Origin: Diplolepis rosae | Taxonomy: Eukaryota; Arthropoda; Insecta; Hymenoptera; Diplolepididae | Assembly (NCBI GenBank): GCA_030998225.1 | Contig: JAPYXD010000686.1 | Location: 2,418,001 to 2,482,000 of the forward strand | DNA: 64,000 nt | Direction: 5' to 3' | Shown here: positions 50,450-64,000 of the stretch, piece after piece | Numbering within the stretch: the stretch's first letter is position 1 | Layout: every line of letters starts with the position of its first letter | Program-made: the position numbers and the translations under genes | The notes under the pieces: model-generated | Databases searched by the model: none | What the model saw: only the letters and a program-made list of their open reading frames with translations | Told to the model about the DNA's origin: nothing

Positions 50450-53150
50450 GAAATATTAGATATTGAGCTGTGTTTGATAATTTAAATTTTTTATTCTCAT
50501 TTTTAGGCACTTGGGGATTAAAATGACAAGCATCCTCGCAAGGTATCGTAATAAAAAAAATTTCTAAAAAATTGGCACTAAATTCAACAATATTCAGGTT
50601 TAAAATTTTATGTATTGAGCAGCGTGTGATATTTCAAATTTTTTATTTACATTTTCTGGCACTTGGGATTGAAAACGTCAAATATTCCCTCTACTTATGT
50701 GGATACAAATTCATTTGTAGGTAATTGTCACTGAATACTACAATATTGAAGTATGAAATATTAGATATTGAGCTGTGTTTGATAATTTAAATTTTTTATT
50801 CTCATTTTTAGGCACTTGGGGATTAAAATGACAAGCATCCTCGCAAGGTATCGTAATAAAAAAAAATTTCTAAAAAATTGGCACTAAATTCAACAATATT
50901 CAGGTTTAAAATTTTAGGTATTGAGCTGCGTTTGATATTTCAAATTGTTTATTTACATTTTTAGGCACCTGGGATTGAAAACGTCAAACATTCCCTCTAC
51001 GTATGGGGATAAAAATTCATTTGTAGGTAATTGTCACAGAATACTACAATATTCAAGTATTAAATTTTACGTATTGGGCTGTGTTTGATAATTTAAATTT
51101 TTTATTCACATTTTTAGGCACTTGGGGATTAAAATGCCAAGCATCCTCGCAAGGTATCGTAATAAAAAAAAATTTCTAAAAAATTGGCACTAAATTCAAC
51201 AATATTCAGGTTTAAAATTTTAGGTATTGAGCAGCGTGTGATATTTCAAATTTTTTATTTACATTTTCAGGCACTTGGGATTGAAAACGTCAAACATTCC
51301 CTCTACGTATGGGGATAAAAATTCATTTGTAGGTAATTGTCACTGAATACTGCAATATTGAAGTATGACATTTTAGGTATTGAGCTGCGTTTGATATTTC
51401 TAAATTTTTATTTACATTTTCAGGCACTTGGGATTGAAAACGTCAAACATTCCCTCTACGTATGGGGATAAAAATTTATTTGTAGGTAATTGTCACTGAA
51501 TACTACAATATTCAGGTTTAAAATTTTAGGTATTGAGCTGCGTTTGATATTTCAAATTTTTTATTTACATTTTCTGGCACTTGGGATTGAAAACGTCAAA
51601 CATTCCTTCTACGTATGGGGATAAAAATTCATTTGTAGGTAATTGTCACTGAATTCTACAATATTCAGGTTTAAAATTTTAGGTATTGAGCAGCGTGTGA
51701 TATTTCAAATTTTTTATTTACATTTTCTGGCACTTGGGATTGAAAACGTCAAATATTCCCTCTACGTATGGGGATAAAAATTCATTTGTAGGTAATTGTC
51801 ACTGAATACTACAATATTGAAGTATGAAATATTAGATATTGAGCTGCGTTTGATATTTCAAATTTTTTATTCACATTTTTAGTCACTTGGGATTGAAAAC
51901 GTCAACATTCCCTATACGCATGGGGATAAAAATTCATTTTTAGGTAATTGTCACAGAATACTACAATATTCAAGTGTTAAATTTTAGGTGTTGGGCTGTG
52001 TTTGATAATTTAAATTTTTTATTCACATTTTTAGGCACTTGGGGATTAAAATGACAAACATCCCAGCAAGGTATCGTAAAAAAATTTTCTGACAAATTGG
52101 CACTAAATTCTACAATATTCAGGTTTAAAATTTTAGGTATTGAGCTGCGTTTGATATTTCTAATTTTTTATTTACATTTTCAGGCACTTGGGATTGAAAA
52201 CGTCAAACATTCCCTCTACGTATGGGGATAAAAATTTATTTGTAGGTAATTGTCACTGAATACTACAATATTCAGGTTTAAAATTTTAGGTATTGAGCTG
52301 CGTTTGATATTTCAAATCTTCTATTTACATTTTCAGGCACTTGGGATTGAAAACGTCAAACATTCCCTCTACGTATGGGGATAAAAATTAATTTGTAGGT
52401 AATGGTCACAGAATACTACAATATTGAAGTATCAAATATTAGATATTGAGCTGCGTTTGATATTTCAAATTTTTTATTCACATTTTTAGTCACTTGGTAT
52501 TGAAAACGTCAACATTCCCTCTACGTTTGGGGATAAAAATTCATTTGTAGGTAATTGTCACTGAATACTACAATATTGAAGTATTACATTTTAGGTATTG
52601 AGCAGCGTGTGATATTTCAAATTTTTTATTTACATTTTCAGGCACTTGGGATTGAAAACGTCAAACATTCCCTCTACGTATGGGCATAAAAATTCATTTG
52701 TAGGTAATTGTCACTGAATACTACAATATTGAAGTATTACATTTTAGGTATTGAGCAGCGTGTGATATTTCAAATTTTTTATTTACATTTTCTGGCACTT
52801 GCGATTGAAAACGTCAAACATTCCCTCTACGTATGGGGATAAAAATTCATTTGTAGGTAATTGTCACAGAATACTACAATATTCAAGTATTAAATTTTAC
52901 GTATTGGGCTGTGTTTGATAATTTAAATTTTTTATTCACATTTTTATGCACTTGGGGACTAAAATGACAAGCATCCTCGAAAGGTATCGTAATAAAAAAA
53001 ATTTCTAAAAAATTGGCACTAAATTCAACAATATTCACGTTTAAAATTTTAGGTATTGAGCTGCGTTTGATATTTCAAATTGTTTATTTACATTTTTAGG
53101 CACCTGGGATTGAAAACGTCAAACATTCCCTCTACGTATGGGGATAAAAA
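50450..53150 (+). repeat. Higher-order repeat, first copy of a 5.8-kb-spaced duplication
   Basis: About 17-18 monomers match 56250-58950 at 5801-5804 bp displacement (38 monomers). Markers are: 'cttatgtggatac' (about 50695 and 56496), 'cacctggg' (50966 and 56767; 53101 and 58905), 'tgggcataaa' (52681 and 58484), 'cttgcgattg' (52798 and 58601) and 'cttggggactaaaatg' (52951 and 58754). The copies diverge in order after about 53150. Confidence 0.82.
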
Positions 53151-56100
53151 TTCATTTGTAGGTAATTGTCACAGAATACTACAATATTCAAGTATTAAAT
53201 TTTACGTATTGGGCTGTGTTTGATAATTTAAATTTTTTATTCACATTTTTAGGCACTTGGGGATTAAAATGCCAAGCATCCTCGCAAGGTATCGTAATAA
53301 AAAAAATTTCTAAAAAATTGGCACTAAATTCAACAATATTCAGGTTTAAAATTTTAGGTATTGAGCAGCGTGTGATATTTCAAATTTTTTATTTACATTT
53401 TCAGGCACTTGGGATTGAAAACGTCAAAAATTCCCTCTACGTATGGGGATAAAAATTCATTTGCAGGTAATTGTCACAGAATACTACAATATTCAAGTAT
53501 TAAATTTTACGTATTGGGCTGTGTTTGATAATTTAAATTTTTTATTCACATTTTTAGGCACTTGGGGATTAAAATGCCAAGCATCCTCGCAAGGTATCGT
53601 AATAAAAAAAAATTTCTAAAAAATTGGCACTAAATTCAACAATATTCAGGTTTAAAATTTTAGGTATTGAGCAGCGTGTGATATTTCAAATTTTTTATTT
53701 ACATTTTCAGGCACTTGGGATTGAAAACGTCAAACATTCCCTCTACGTATGGGGATAAAAATTCATTTGTAGGTAATTGTCACTGAATACTGCAATATTG
53801 AAGTATGACATTTTAGGTATTGAGCTGCGTTTGATATTTCTAAATTTTTATTTACATTTTCAGGCACTTGGGATTGAAAACGTCAAACATTCCCTCTACG
53901 TATGGGGATAAAAATTTATTTGTAGGTAATTGTCACTGAATACTACAATATTCAGGTTTAAAATTTTAGGTATTGAGCTGCGTTTGATATTTCAAATTTT
54001 TTATTTACATTTTCTGGCACTTGGGATTGAAAACGTCAAACATTCCTTCTACGTATGGGGATAAAAATTCATTTGTAGGTAATTGTCACTGAATTCTACA
54101 ATATTCAGGTTTAAAATTTTAGGTATTGAGCAGCGTGTGATATTTCAAATTTTTTATTTACATTTTCTGGCACTTGGGATTGAAAACGTCAAACATTCCC
54201 TCTACGTATGGGGATAAAAATTCATTTGTAGGTAATTGTCACTGAATACTACAATATTGAAGTATGAAATATTAGATATTGAGCTGCGTTTGATATTTCA
54301 AATTTTTTATTCACATTTTTAGTCACTTGGGATTGAAAACGTCAACATTCCCTCTACGTATGGGGATAAAAATTCATTTTTAGGCAATTGTCACAGAATA
54401 CTACAATATTCAAGTGTTAAATTTTAGGTGTTGGGCTGTGTTTGATAATTTAAATTTTTTATTCACATTTTTAGGCACTTGGGGATTAAAATGACAAACA
54501 ACCCCGCAAGGTATCGTAAAAAAAAAATTTTCTGACAAATTGGCACTAAATTCAACAATATTCAGGTTTAAAATTTTAGGTATTGAGCTGCGTTTGATAT
54601 TTCAAATTTTTTATATACATTTTCAGGCACTTGGGATTGAAAACGTCAAACACTCCCTCTACGTATGGGGATAAAAATTCATTTGTAGGTAATTGTCACT
54701 GAATACTACAGTATTCAGGTTTAAAATTTTAGGTATTGAGCTGCGTTTGATATTTCAAATCTTTTATTTACATTTTCAGGCACTTGGGATTGAAAACGTC
54801 AAACATTCCCTCTACGTATGGGGATAAAAATTAATTTGTAGGTAATGGTCACAGAATGCTACAATATTGAAGTATCAAATATTAGATATTGAGCTGCGTT
54901 TGATATTTCAAATTTTTTAATCACATTTTTAGTCACTTGGTATTGAAAACGTCAACATTCCCTCTACGTATGGGGATAAAAATTCATTTGTAGGTAATTG
55001 TCACTGAATACTACAATATTGAAGTATTACATTTTAGGTATTGAGCAGCGTGTGATATTTCAAATTTTTTATTTACATTTTCAGGCACTTGGGATTGAAA
55101 ACGTCAAACATTCCCTCTACGTATGGGCATAAAAATTCATTTGTAGGTAATTGTCACTGAATACTACAATATTGAAGTATTACATTTCAGGTATTGAGCA
55201 GCGTGTGATATTTTAAATTTTTTATTTACATTTTCTGGCACTTGGGATTGAAAACGTCAAACATTCCCTCTACGTATGGGGATAAAAATTCATTTGTAGG
55301 TAATTGTCACAGAATACTACAATATTCAAGTATTAAATTTTACGTATTGGGCTGTGTTTGATAATTTAAATTTTTTATTTACATTTTTAGGCACTTGGGG
55401 ATTAAAATGACAAGCATCCTCGCAAGGTATCGTAATAAAAAAAAATTTCTAAAAAATTGGCACTAAATTCAACAATATTCAGGTTTAAAATTTTAGGTAT
55501 TGAGCTGCGTTTGATATTTCAAATTGTTTATTTACATTTTTAGGCACCTGGGATTGAAAACGTCAAACATTCCCTCTACGTATGGGGATAAAAATTCATT
55601 TGTAGGTAATTGTCACAGAATACTACAATATTCAAGTATTAAATTTTACGTATTGGGCTGTGTTTGATAATTTAAATTTTTTATTCACATTTTTAGGCAC
55701 TTGGGGATTAAAATGCCAAGCATCCTCGCAAGGTATCGTAATAAAAAAAAATTTCTAAAAAATTGGCACTAAATTCAACAATATTCAGGTTTAAAATTTT
55801 AGGTATTGAGCAGCGTGTGATATTTCAAATTTTTTATTTACATTTTCAGGCACTTGGGATTGAAAACGTCAAACATTCCCTCTACGTATGGGGATAAAAA
55901 TTCATTTGTAGGTAATTGTCACTGAATACTGCAATATTGAAGTATGACATTTTAGGTATTGAGCTGCGTTTGATATTTCTAAATTTTTATTTACATTTTC
56001 AGGCACTTGGGATTGAAAACGTCAAACATTCCCTCTACGTATGGGGATAAAAATTTATTTGTAGCTAATTGTCACTGAATACTACAATATTCAGGTTTAA

Positions 56101-56249
56101 AATTTTAGGTATTGAGATGCATTTGATTTTTCCAATTTTTTATTTACATTTTCTGGCACTTGGGATTGAAAACGTCAAATATTCCCTCTACGTATGGGGA
56201 TAAAAATTCATTTGTAGGTAATTGTCACTGAATACTACAATATTGAAGT

Positions 56250-58950
56250 ATGATATATTAGATATTGGGCTGTGTTTGATAATTTAAATTTTTTATTCAC
56301 ATTTTTAGGCACTTGGGGATTAAAATGACAAGCATCCTCGCAAGGTATCGTAATAAAAAAAATTTCTAAAAAATTGGCACTAAATTCAACAATATTCAGG
56401 TTTAAAATTTTATGTATTGAGCAGCGTGTGATATTTCAAATTTTTTATTTACATTTTCTGGCACTTGGGATTGAAAACGTCAAATATTCCCTCTACTTAT
56501 GTGGATACAAATTCATTTGTAGGTAATTGTCACTGAATACTACAATATTGAAGTATGAAATATTAGAGATAGAGCTGTGTTTGATAATTTAAATTTTTTA
56601 TTCACATTTCTAAGCACTTGGGGATTAAAATGACAAGCATCCTCGCAAGGTATCGTAATAAAAAAAATTTCTAAAAAATTGGCACTAAATTCAACAATAT
56701 TCAGGTTTAAAATTTTAGGTATTGAGCTGCGTTTGATATTTCAAATTGTTTATTTACATTTTTAGGCACCTGGGATTGAAAACGTCAAACATTCCCTCTA
56801 CGTATGGGGATAAAAATTCATTTGTAGGTAATTGTCACAGAATACTACAATATTCAAGTATTAAATTTTACGTATTGGGCTGTGTTTGATAATTTAAATT
56901 TTTTATTCACATTTTTAGGCACTTGGGGATTAAAATGCCAAGCATCCTCGCAAGGTATCGTAATAAAAAAAAATTTCTAAAAAATTGGCACTAAATTCAA
57001 CAATATTCAGGTTTAAAATTTTAGGTATTGAGCAGCGTGTGATATTTCAAATTTTTTATTTACATTTTCAGGCACTTGGGATTGAAAACGTCAAACATTC
57101 CCTCTACGTATGGGGATAAAAATTCATTTGTAGGTAATTGTCACTGAATACTGCAATATTGAAGTATGACATTTTAGGTATTGAGCTGCGTTTGATATTT
57201 CTAAATTTTTATTTACATTTTCAGGCACTTGGGATTGAAAACGTCAAACATTCCCTCTACGTATGGGGATAAAAATTTATTTGTAGGTAATTGTCACTGA
57301 ATACTACAATATTCAGGTTTAAAATTTTAGGTATTGAGCTGCGTTTGATATTTCAAATTTTTTATTTACATTTTCTGGCACTTGGGATTGAAAACGTCAA
57401 ACATTCCTTCTACGTATGGGGATAAAAATTCATTTGTAGGTAATTGTCACTGAATTCTACAATATTCAGGTTTAAAATTTTAGGTATTGAGCAGCGTGTG
57501 ATATTTCAAATTTTTTATTTACATTTTCTGGCACTTGGGATTGAAAACGTCAAATATTCCCTCTACGTATGGGGATAAAAATTCATTTGTAGGTAATTGT
57601 CACTGAATACTACAATATTGAAGTATGAAATATTAGATATTGAGCTGCGTTTGATATTTCAAATTTTTTATTCACATTTTTAGTCACTTGGGATTGAAAA
57701 CGTCAACATTCCCTCTACGCATGGGGATAAAAATTCATTTTTAGGTAATTGTCACAGAATACTACAATATTCAAGTGTTAAATTTTAGGTGTTGGGCTGT
57801 GTTTGATAATTTAAATTTTTTATTCACATTTTTAGGCACTTGGGGATTAAAATGACAAACATCCCAGCAAGGTATCGTAAAAAAAAAATTTTCTGACAAA
57901 TTGGCACTAAATTCTACAATATTCAGGTTTAAAATTTTAGGTACTGAGCTGCGTTTGATATTTCTAATTTTTTATTTACATTTTCAGGCACTTGGGATTG
58001 AAAACGTCAAACATTCCCTCTACGTATGGGGATAAAAATTTATTTGTAGGTAATTGTCACTGAATACTACAATATTCAGGTTTAAAATTTTAGGTATTGA
58101 GCTGCGTTTGATATTTCAAATCTTTATTTACATTTTGAGGCACTTGGGATTGAAAACGTCAAACATTCCCTCTACGTATGGGGATAAAAATTAATTTGTA
58201 GGTAATGGTCACAGAATACTACAATATTGAAGTATCAAATATTAGATATTGAGCTGCGTTTGATATTTCAAATTTTTTATTCACATTTTTAGTCACTTGG
58301 TATTGAAAACGTCAACATTCCCTCTACGTTTGGGGATAAAAATTCATTTGTAGGTAATTGTCACTGAATACTACAATATTGAAGTATTACATTTTAGGTA
58401 TTGAGCAGCGTGTGATATTTCAAATTTTTTATTTACATTTTCAGGCACTTGGGATTGAAAACGTCAAACATTCCCTCTACGTATGGGCATAAAAATTCAT
58501 TTGTAGGTAAATGTCACTGAATACTACAATATTGAAGTATTACATTTTAGGTATTGAGCAGCGTGTGATATTTCAAATTTTTTATTTACATTTTCTGGCA
58601 CTTGCGATTGAAAACGTCAAACATTCCCTCTACGTATGGGGATAAAAATTCATTTGTAGGTAATTGTCACAGAATACTACAATATTCAAGTATTAAATTT
58701 TACGTATTGGGCTGTGTTTGATAAGTTAAATTTTTTATTCACATTTTTATGCACTTGGGGACTAAAATGACAAGCATCAACGCTAGGTATAGTAATATTA
58801 AAAAATTTCAAAAAAACTGGCAATTAATTCAACAATATTCACGTTTAAAATTTTAGGTATTGAGCTGCGTTTGATATTTCAAATTGTTTATTTACATTTT
58901 TAGGCACCTGGGATTGAAAACGTCAAACATTCCCTCTACGTATGGGGATA
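56250..58950 (+). repeat. Higher-order repeat, second copy of the 5.8-kb-spaced duplication
   Basis: This is the partner of 50450-53150, with the same order of monomer variants. It is nearly identical except for a patch of clustered changes at about 58778-58830 inside a class B monomer, described under findings. Confidence 0.8.
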
Positions 58951-61900
58951 AAAATTCATTTGTAGGTAATTGTCACTGAATACTGCAATATTGAAGTATG
59001 ACATTTTAGGTATTGAGCTGCGTTTGATATTTCTAAATTTTTATTTACATTTTCAGGCACTTGGGATTGAAAATGTCAAACATTCCCTCTACGTATGGGG
59101 ATAAAAATTTATTTGTAGCTAATTGTCACTGAATACTACAATATTCAGGTTTAAAATTTTACGTATTGGGCTGTGTTTGATAATTTAAATTTTTTATTCA
59201 CATTTTGAGGCACTTCGGATTGAAAACGTCAAACATTCCCTCTACGTATGGGGATAAAAATTTATTTGTAGGTAATTGTCACTGAATACTACAATATTGA
59301 AGTATGAAATATTAGATATTGAGCTGCGTTTGAAATTTCAAATTTTTTATTCACATTTTTAGTCATTTGGGATTGAAAACGTCAACATTCCCTCTACGTT
59401 TGGGGATAAAAATTCATTTGTAGGTAATTGTCACTGAATACTACAATATTGAAGTATTACATTTTAGGTATTGAGCAGCGTGTGATATTTCAAATTTTTT
59501 ATTTACATTTTCAGGCACTTGGGATTGAAAACGTCAAACATTCCCTCTACGTATGGGGATAAAAATTCATTTGTAGGTAATTGTCACTGAATACTACAAT
59601 ATTGAAGTTTGAAATATTAGATATTGAGCTGCGTTTGATATTTCAAATTTTTTATTCACATTTTTAGGCACTTGGGATTGAAAACGTCACATTCCCTCTA
59701 CGCATGGGGATAAAAATTCATTTTTAGGTAATTGTCACTGAATACTACAATATTGAAGTATTACATTTCAGGTATTGAGCAGCGTGTGATATTTTAAATT
59801 TTTTATTTACATTTTCTGGCACTTGGGATTGAAAACGTCAAACATTCCCTCTACGTATGGGGATAAAAATTCATTTGTAGGTAATTGTCACAGAATACTA
59901 CAATATTCAAGTATTAAATTTTACGTATTGGGCTGTGTTTGATAATTTAAATTTTTTATTCACATTTTTATGCACTTGGGGATTAAAATGGCAAGCATCC
60001 TCGCAAGGTATCGTAATAAAAAAAATTTCTAAAAAATTGGCACTAAATTCAACAATATTCAGGTTTAAAATTATAGGTATAGAGCAGCGTGTGATATTTC
60101 AAATTTTTTAATCACATTTTTAGTCACTTGGTATTGAAAACGTCAACATTCCCTCTACGTATGGGGATAAAAATTCATTTGTAGGTAATTGTCACTGAAT
60201 ACTGCAATATTGAAGTATGACATTTTACGTATTGGGCTGTGTTTGATAATTTAAATTTTTTATTCACATTTTTAAGCACTTGGGGATTAAAATGACAAGC
60301 ATCCTCGCAAGGTATCGTAATAAAAAAAAATTTCTAAAAAATTGGCACTAAATTCAACAATATTCAGGTTTAAAATTTTAGGTATTGAGCTGCGTTTGAT
60401 ATTTCAAATTGTTTATTTACATTTTTAGGCACCTGGGATTGAAAACGTCAAACATTCCCTCTACGTATGGGGATAAAAATTCATTTGTAGGTAATTGTCA
60501 CAGAATACTACAATATTCAAGTATTAAATTTTACGTATTGGGCTGTGTTTGATAATTTAAATTTTTTATTCACATTTTTAGGCACTTGGGGATTAAAATG
60601 CCAAGCATCCTCGCAAGGTATCGTAATAAAAAAAAATTTCTAAAAAATTGGCACTAAATTCAACAATATTCAGGTTTAAAATTTTAGGTATTGAGCAGCG
60701 TGTGATATTTCAAATTTTTTATTTACATTTTCAGGCACTTGGGATTGAAAACGTCAAACATTCCCTCTACGTATGGGGATAAAAATTCATTTGTAGGTAA
60801 TTGTCACTGAATACTGCAATATTGAAGTATGACATTTTAGTTATTGAGCTGCGTTTGATATTTCTAATTTTTTAATCACATTTTTAGTCACTTGGGATTG
60901 AAAACGTCAAACATTCCCTCTACGTATGGGGATAAAAATTCATTTGTAGGTAATTGTCACTGAATTCTACAATATTCAGGTTTAAAATTTTAGGTATTGA
61001 GCAGCGTGTGATATTTCAAATTTTTTATTTACATTTTCTGGCACTTGGGATTGAAAACGTCAAACATTCCTTCTACGTATGGGGATAAAAATTCATTTGT
61101 AGGTAATTGTCACTGAATACTACAATATTGAAGTATGAAATATTAGATATTGAGCTGCGTTTGATATTTCAAATTTTTTATTCACATTTTTAGTCACTTG
61201 GTATTGAAAACGTCAACATTCCCTCTACGTTTGGGGATAAAAATTCATTTGTAGGTAATTGTCACTGAATACTACAATATTGAAGTATTACATTTTAGGT
61301 ATTGAGCAGCGTGTGATATTTCAAATTTTTTATTTACATTTTCTGGCACTTGGGATTGAAAACGTCAAACATTCCCTCTACGTATGGGGATAAAAATTCA
61401 TTTGTAGGTAATTGTCACTGAATACTGCAATATTGAAGTATGACATTTTAGGTATTGAGCTGCGTTTGATATTTCTAATTTTTTATTTGCATTTTCAGGC
61501 ACTTGGGATTGAAAACGTCAAACATTCCCTCTACGTATGGGGATAAAAATTTATTTGTAGGTAATTGTCACTGAATACTACAGTATTCAGGTTTAAAATT
61601 TTAGGTATTGAGATGCATTTGATATTTCAAATTTTTTATTTACATTTTCTGGCACTTGGGATTGAAAACGTCAAATATTCCCTCTACGTATGGGGATAAA
61701 AATTTATTTGTAGGTAATTGTCACTGAATACTACAATATTGAAGTATGAAATATTAGATATTGAGCTGTGTTTGATAATTTAAATTTTTTATTCACATTT
61801 TTAGGCACTTGCGGATTAAAATGACAAGCATTCTCGCAAGGTATCGTAAAAAAAAATTTCTAAAAAATTGGCACTAAATTCAACAATATTCAGGTTTAAA

Positions 61901-64000
61901 ATTTTAGGTATTGAGCAGCGTGTGATATTTCAAATTGTTTATTTACATTTTTAGGCACCTGGGTTTGAAAACGTCAAACATTCCCTCTACGTATGGGGAT
62001 AAAAATTCATTTGTAGGTAATTGTCACAGAATACTACAATATTCAAGTATTAAATTTTACGTATTGGGCTGTGTTTGATAATTTAAATTTTTTATTCACA
62101 TTTTTAGGCACTTGGGGATTAAAATGACAAGCATCCTCGCAAGGTATCGTAATAAAAAAAAATTTCTAAAAAATTGGCACTAAATTCAACAATATTCAGG
62201 TTTAAAATTTTAGGTATTGAGCAGCGTGTGATATTTCAAATTTTTTATTTACATTTTCAGGCACTTGGGATTGAAAACGTCAAACATTCCCTCTACGTAT
62301 GGGGATAAAAATTCATTTGTAGGTAATTGTCACTGAATACTGCAATATTGAAGTATGACATTTTAGGTATTGAGCTGCGTTTGATATTTCTAATTTTTTA
62401 TTTACATTTTCAGGCACTTGGGATTGAAAACGTCAAACATTCCCTCTACGTATGGGGATAAAAATTCATTTGTAGGTAATTGTCACAGAATACTACAATA
62501 TTCAAGTATTAAATTTTACGTATTGGGCTGTGTTTGATAATTTAAATTTTTTATTCACATTTTTAGGCACTTGGGGATTAAAATGACAAGCATCCTCGCA
62601 AGGTATCGTAATAAAAAAAAATTTCTAAAAAATTGGCACTAAATTCAACAATATTCAGGTTTAAAATTTTAGGTATTGAGCAGCGTGTGATATTTCAAAT
62701 TTTTTATTTACATTTTCAGGCACTTGGGATTGAAAACGTCAAACATTCCCTCTACGTATGGGGATAAAAATTCATTTGTAGGTAATTGTCACTGAATACT
62801 GCAATATTGAAGTATGACATTTTAGGTATTGAGCTGCGTTTGAAATTTCTAATTTTTTATTTACATTTTCAGGCACTTGGGATTGAAAACGTCAAACATT
62901 CCCTCTACGTATGGGGATAAAAATTTATTTGTAGGTAATTGTCACTGAATACTACAATATTGAGGTTTAAAATTTTAGGTATTGAGCAGCGTTTGATATT
63001 TCAAATTTTTTATTTACATTTTCTGGCACTTGGGATTGAAAACGTCAAATATTCCCTCTACGTATGGGGATAAAAATTTATTTGTAGGTAATTGTCACTG
63101 AATACTACAATATTGAAGTATGAATTATTAGATATTGAGCTGCGTTTGATATTTCAAATTTTTTATTTACATTTTTAGGCACTTGGGTTTGAAAACGTCA
63201 AAAATTCCCTCTACGTATGGGGATAAAAATTCATTTGCAGGTAATTGTCACAGAATACTACAATATACAAGTAATAAATTTTACGTATTGGGCTGCGTTT
63301 GATATTTCAAATCTTTTATTTTCATTTTTAGGCAATTGGGATTGAAAACGTCAAACATTCCCTCTACGTATGGGGATAAAAATTTATTTGTAAGTAATTG
63401 TCACTGAATACTACAATATTCAGGTTTAAAATTTTAGGTATTGAGCTGCGTTTGATATTTCAAATTTTTTATTTACATTTTCTGGCACTTGGGATTGAAA
63501 ACGTCAAACATTCCCTCTACGTATGGGGATAAAAATTCATTTGTAGGTAATTGTCACTGAATACTACAATATTGAAGTATGAAATATTAGATATTGAGCT
63601 GCGTTTGATATTTCAAATTTTTTATTCACATTTTTAGTCACTTGGGATTTAAAACGTCAACAGTCCCTCTACGCATGGGGATAAAAATTCATTTTTAGGT
63701 AATTGTCACTGAATTCTACAATATTCAGGTTTAAAATTTTATGTATTGAGCAGCGTGTGATATTTCAAATTTTTTATTCTCATTTTTAGGCACTTGGGAT
63801 TGAAAACGTCAAACATTCCCTCTACGTATGGGGATAAAAATTCATTTGTAGGTAATTGTTACTGAATTCTACAATATTCAGGTTTAAAATTTTAGGCATT
63901 GAGCTGCGTTTGATATTTCAAATTTTTTATTTACATTTTCTGGCACTTGGGATTGAAAACGTCAAATATTCCCTCTACGTATGGGGATAAAAATTCATTT

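Larger units (their letters stand above)
24142..64000 (+). repeat. Tandem satellite array, right block (about 153-bp monomer)
   Basis: This continues the same satellite after the retrotransposon insertion, for about 260 more monomers in the same orientation up to the window edge. Class A and class B monomers alternate in a non-random order, and diagnostic variants recur at multiples of the monomer, showing higher-order repeat structure. I saw no other transposon, no inversion and no gene in this 39.9-kb block. The few open frames of 60-80 codons, for example around 47152-47346 and 53216-53452, run through monomers and have no independent support. The array extends beyond both window ends, so its full length is unknown. 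Confidence 0.97.

Noticed and set aside
24142..64000. CENP-B box or other named centromere-protein site in the monomer
   Set aside because: No match to the core TTCG....A..CGGG pattern was seen in the A or B monomers.

Overview
The window is almost entirely one long tandem satellite array, interrupted by a single full-length LTR retrotransposon. The satellite monomer is AT-rich and about 152-154 bp long, and every copy I checked lies in the same orientation. It fills 1-15949 and 24142-64000, roughly 365 monomers. No host gene, tRNA, rRNA or CRISPR array is visible. The array suggests heterochromatin, possibly centromeric or pericentromeric, of a eukaryote. The retrotransposon (Ty3/Gypsy pol, 4-bp target duplication, tRNA-Lys-type primer site, retrovirus-like splice sites) points to an arthropod, most likely an insect. 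The species cannot be named from the sequence.

Satellite: two main monomer classes are interspersed. Class A carries 'cacttgggattgaaaacg'. Class B carries 'cacttggggattaaaatg' and 'cgcaaggtatcg'. They differ strongly over about their first 85 bases and share the rest. Monomers are organised into higher-order repeats: diagnostic variants recur at whole-monomer multiples such as about 1220 bp (8 monomers), 1983-1986 bp (13), 2135-2139 bp (14), 3360 bp (22), 5500 bp (36) and 5801-5804 bp (38).

Retrotransposon (15950-24137, 8188 bp): two 309-bp LTRs differ at only 4 positions and are flanked by a GTAG duplication. Inside, in order, are: a primer-binding site matching tRNA-Lys; a leader with a candidate splice donor; a 765-codon gag with a CCHC zinc knuckle; a -1 frameshift signal (GGGAAAC plus a stem-loop or pseudoknot); pol (protease, RT, RNase H, integrase); two extra ORFs where env would normally sit; a polypurine tract; and the 3' LTR. 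Gag and both extra ORFs are open. Pol is broken by two TAA codons and one frameshift, so this copy cannot make a complete Gag-Pol by itself.

The most unusual part is the pair of extra ORFs (22401-23195 and 23459-23800). They do not look like envelope proteins. Both begin with a C-x2-C-x11-H-x(1 or 3)-C zinc-finger-like motif, and each ATG sits directly or 8 nt downstream of a candidate 3' splice site. I do not recognise either protein.
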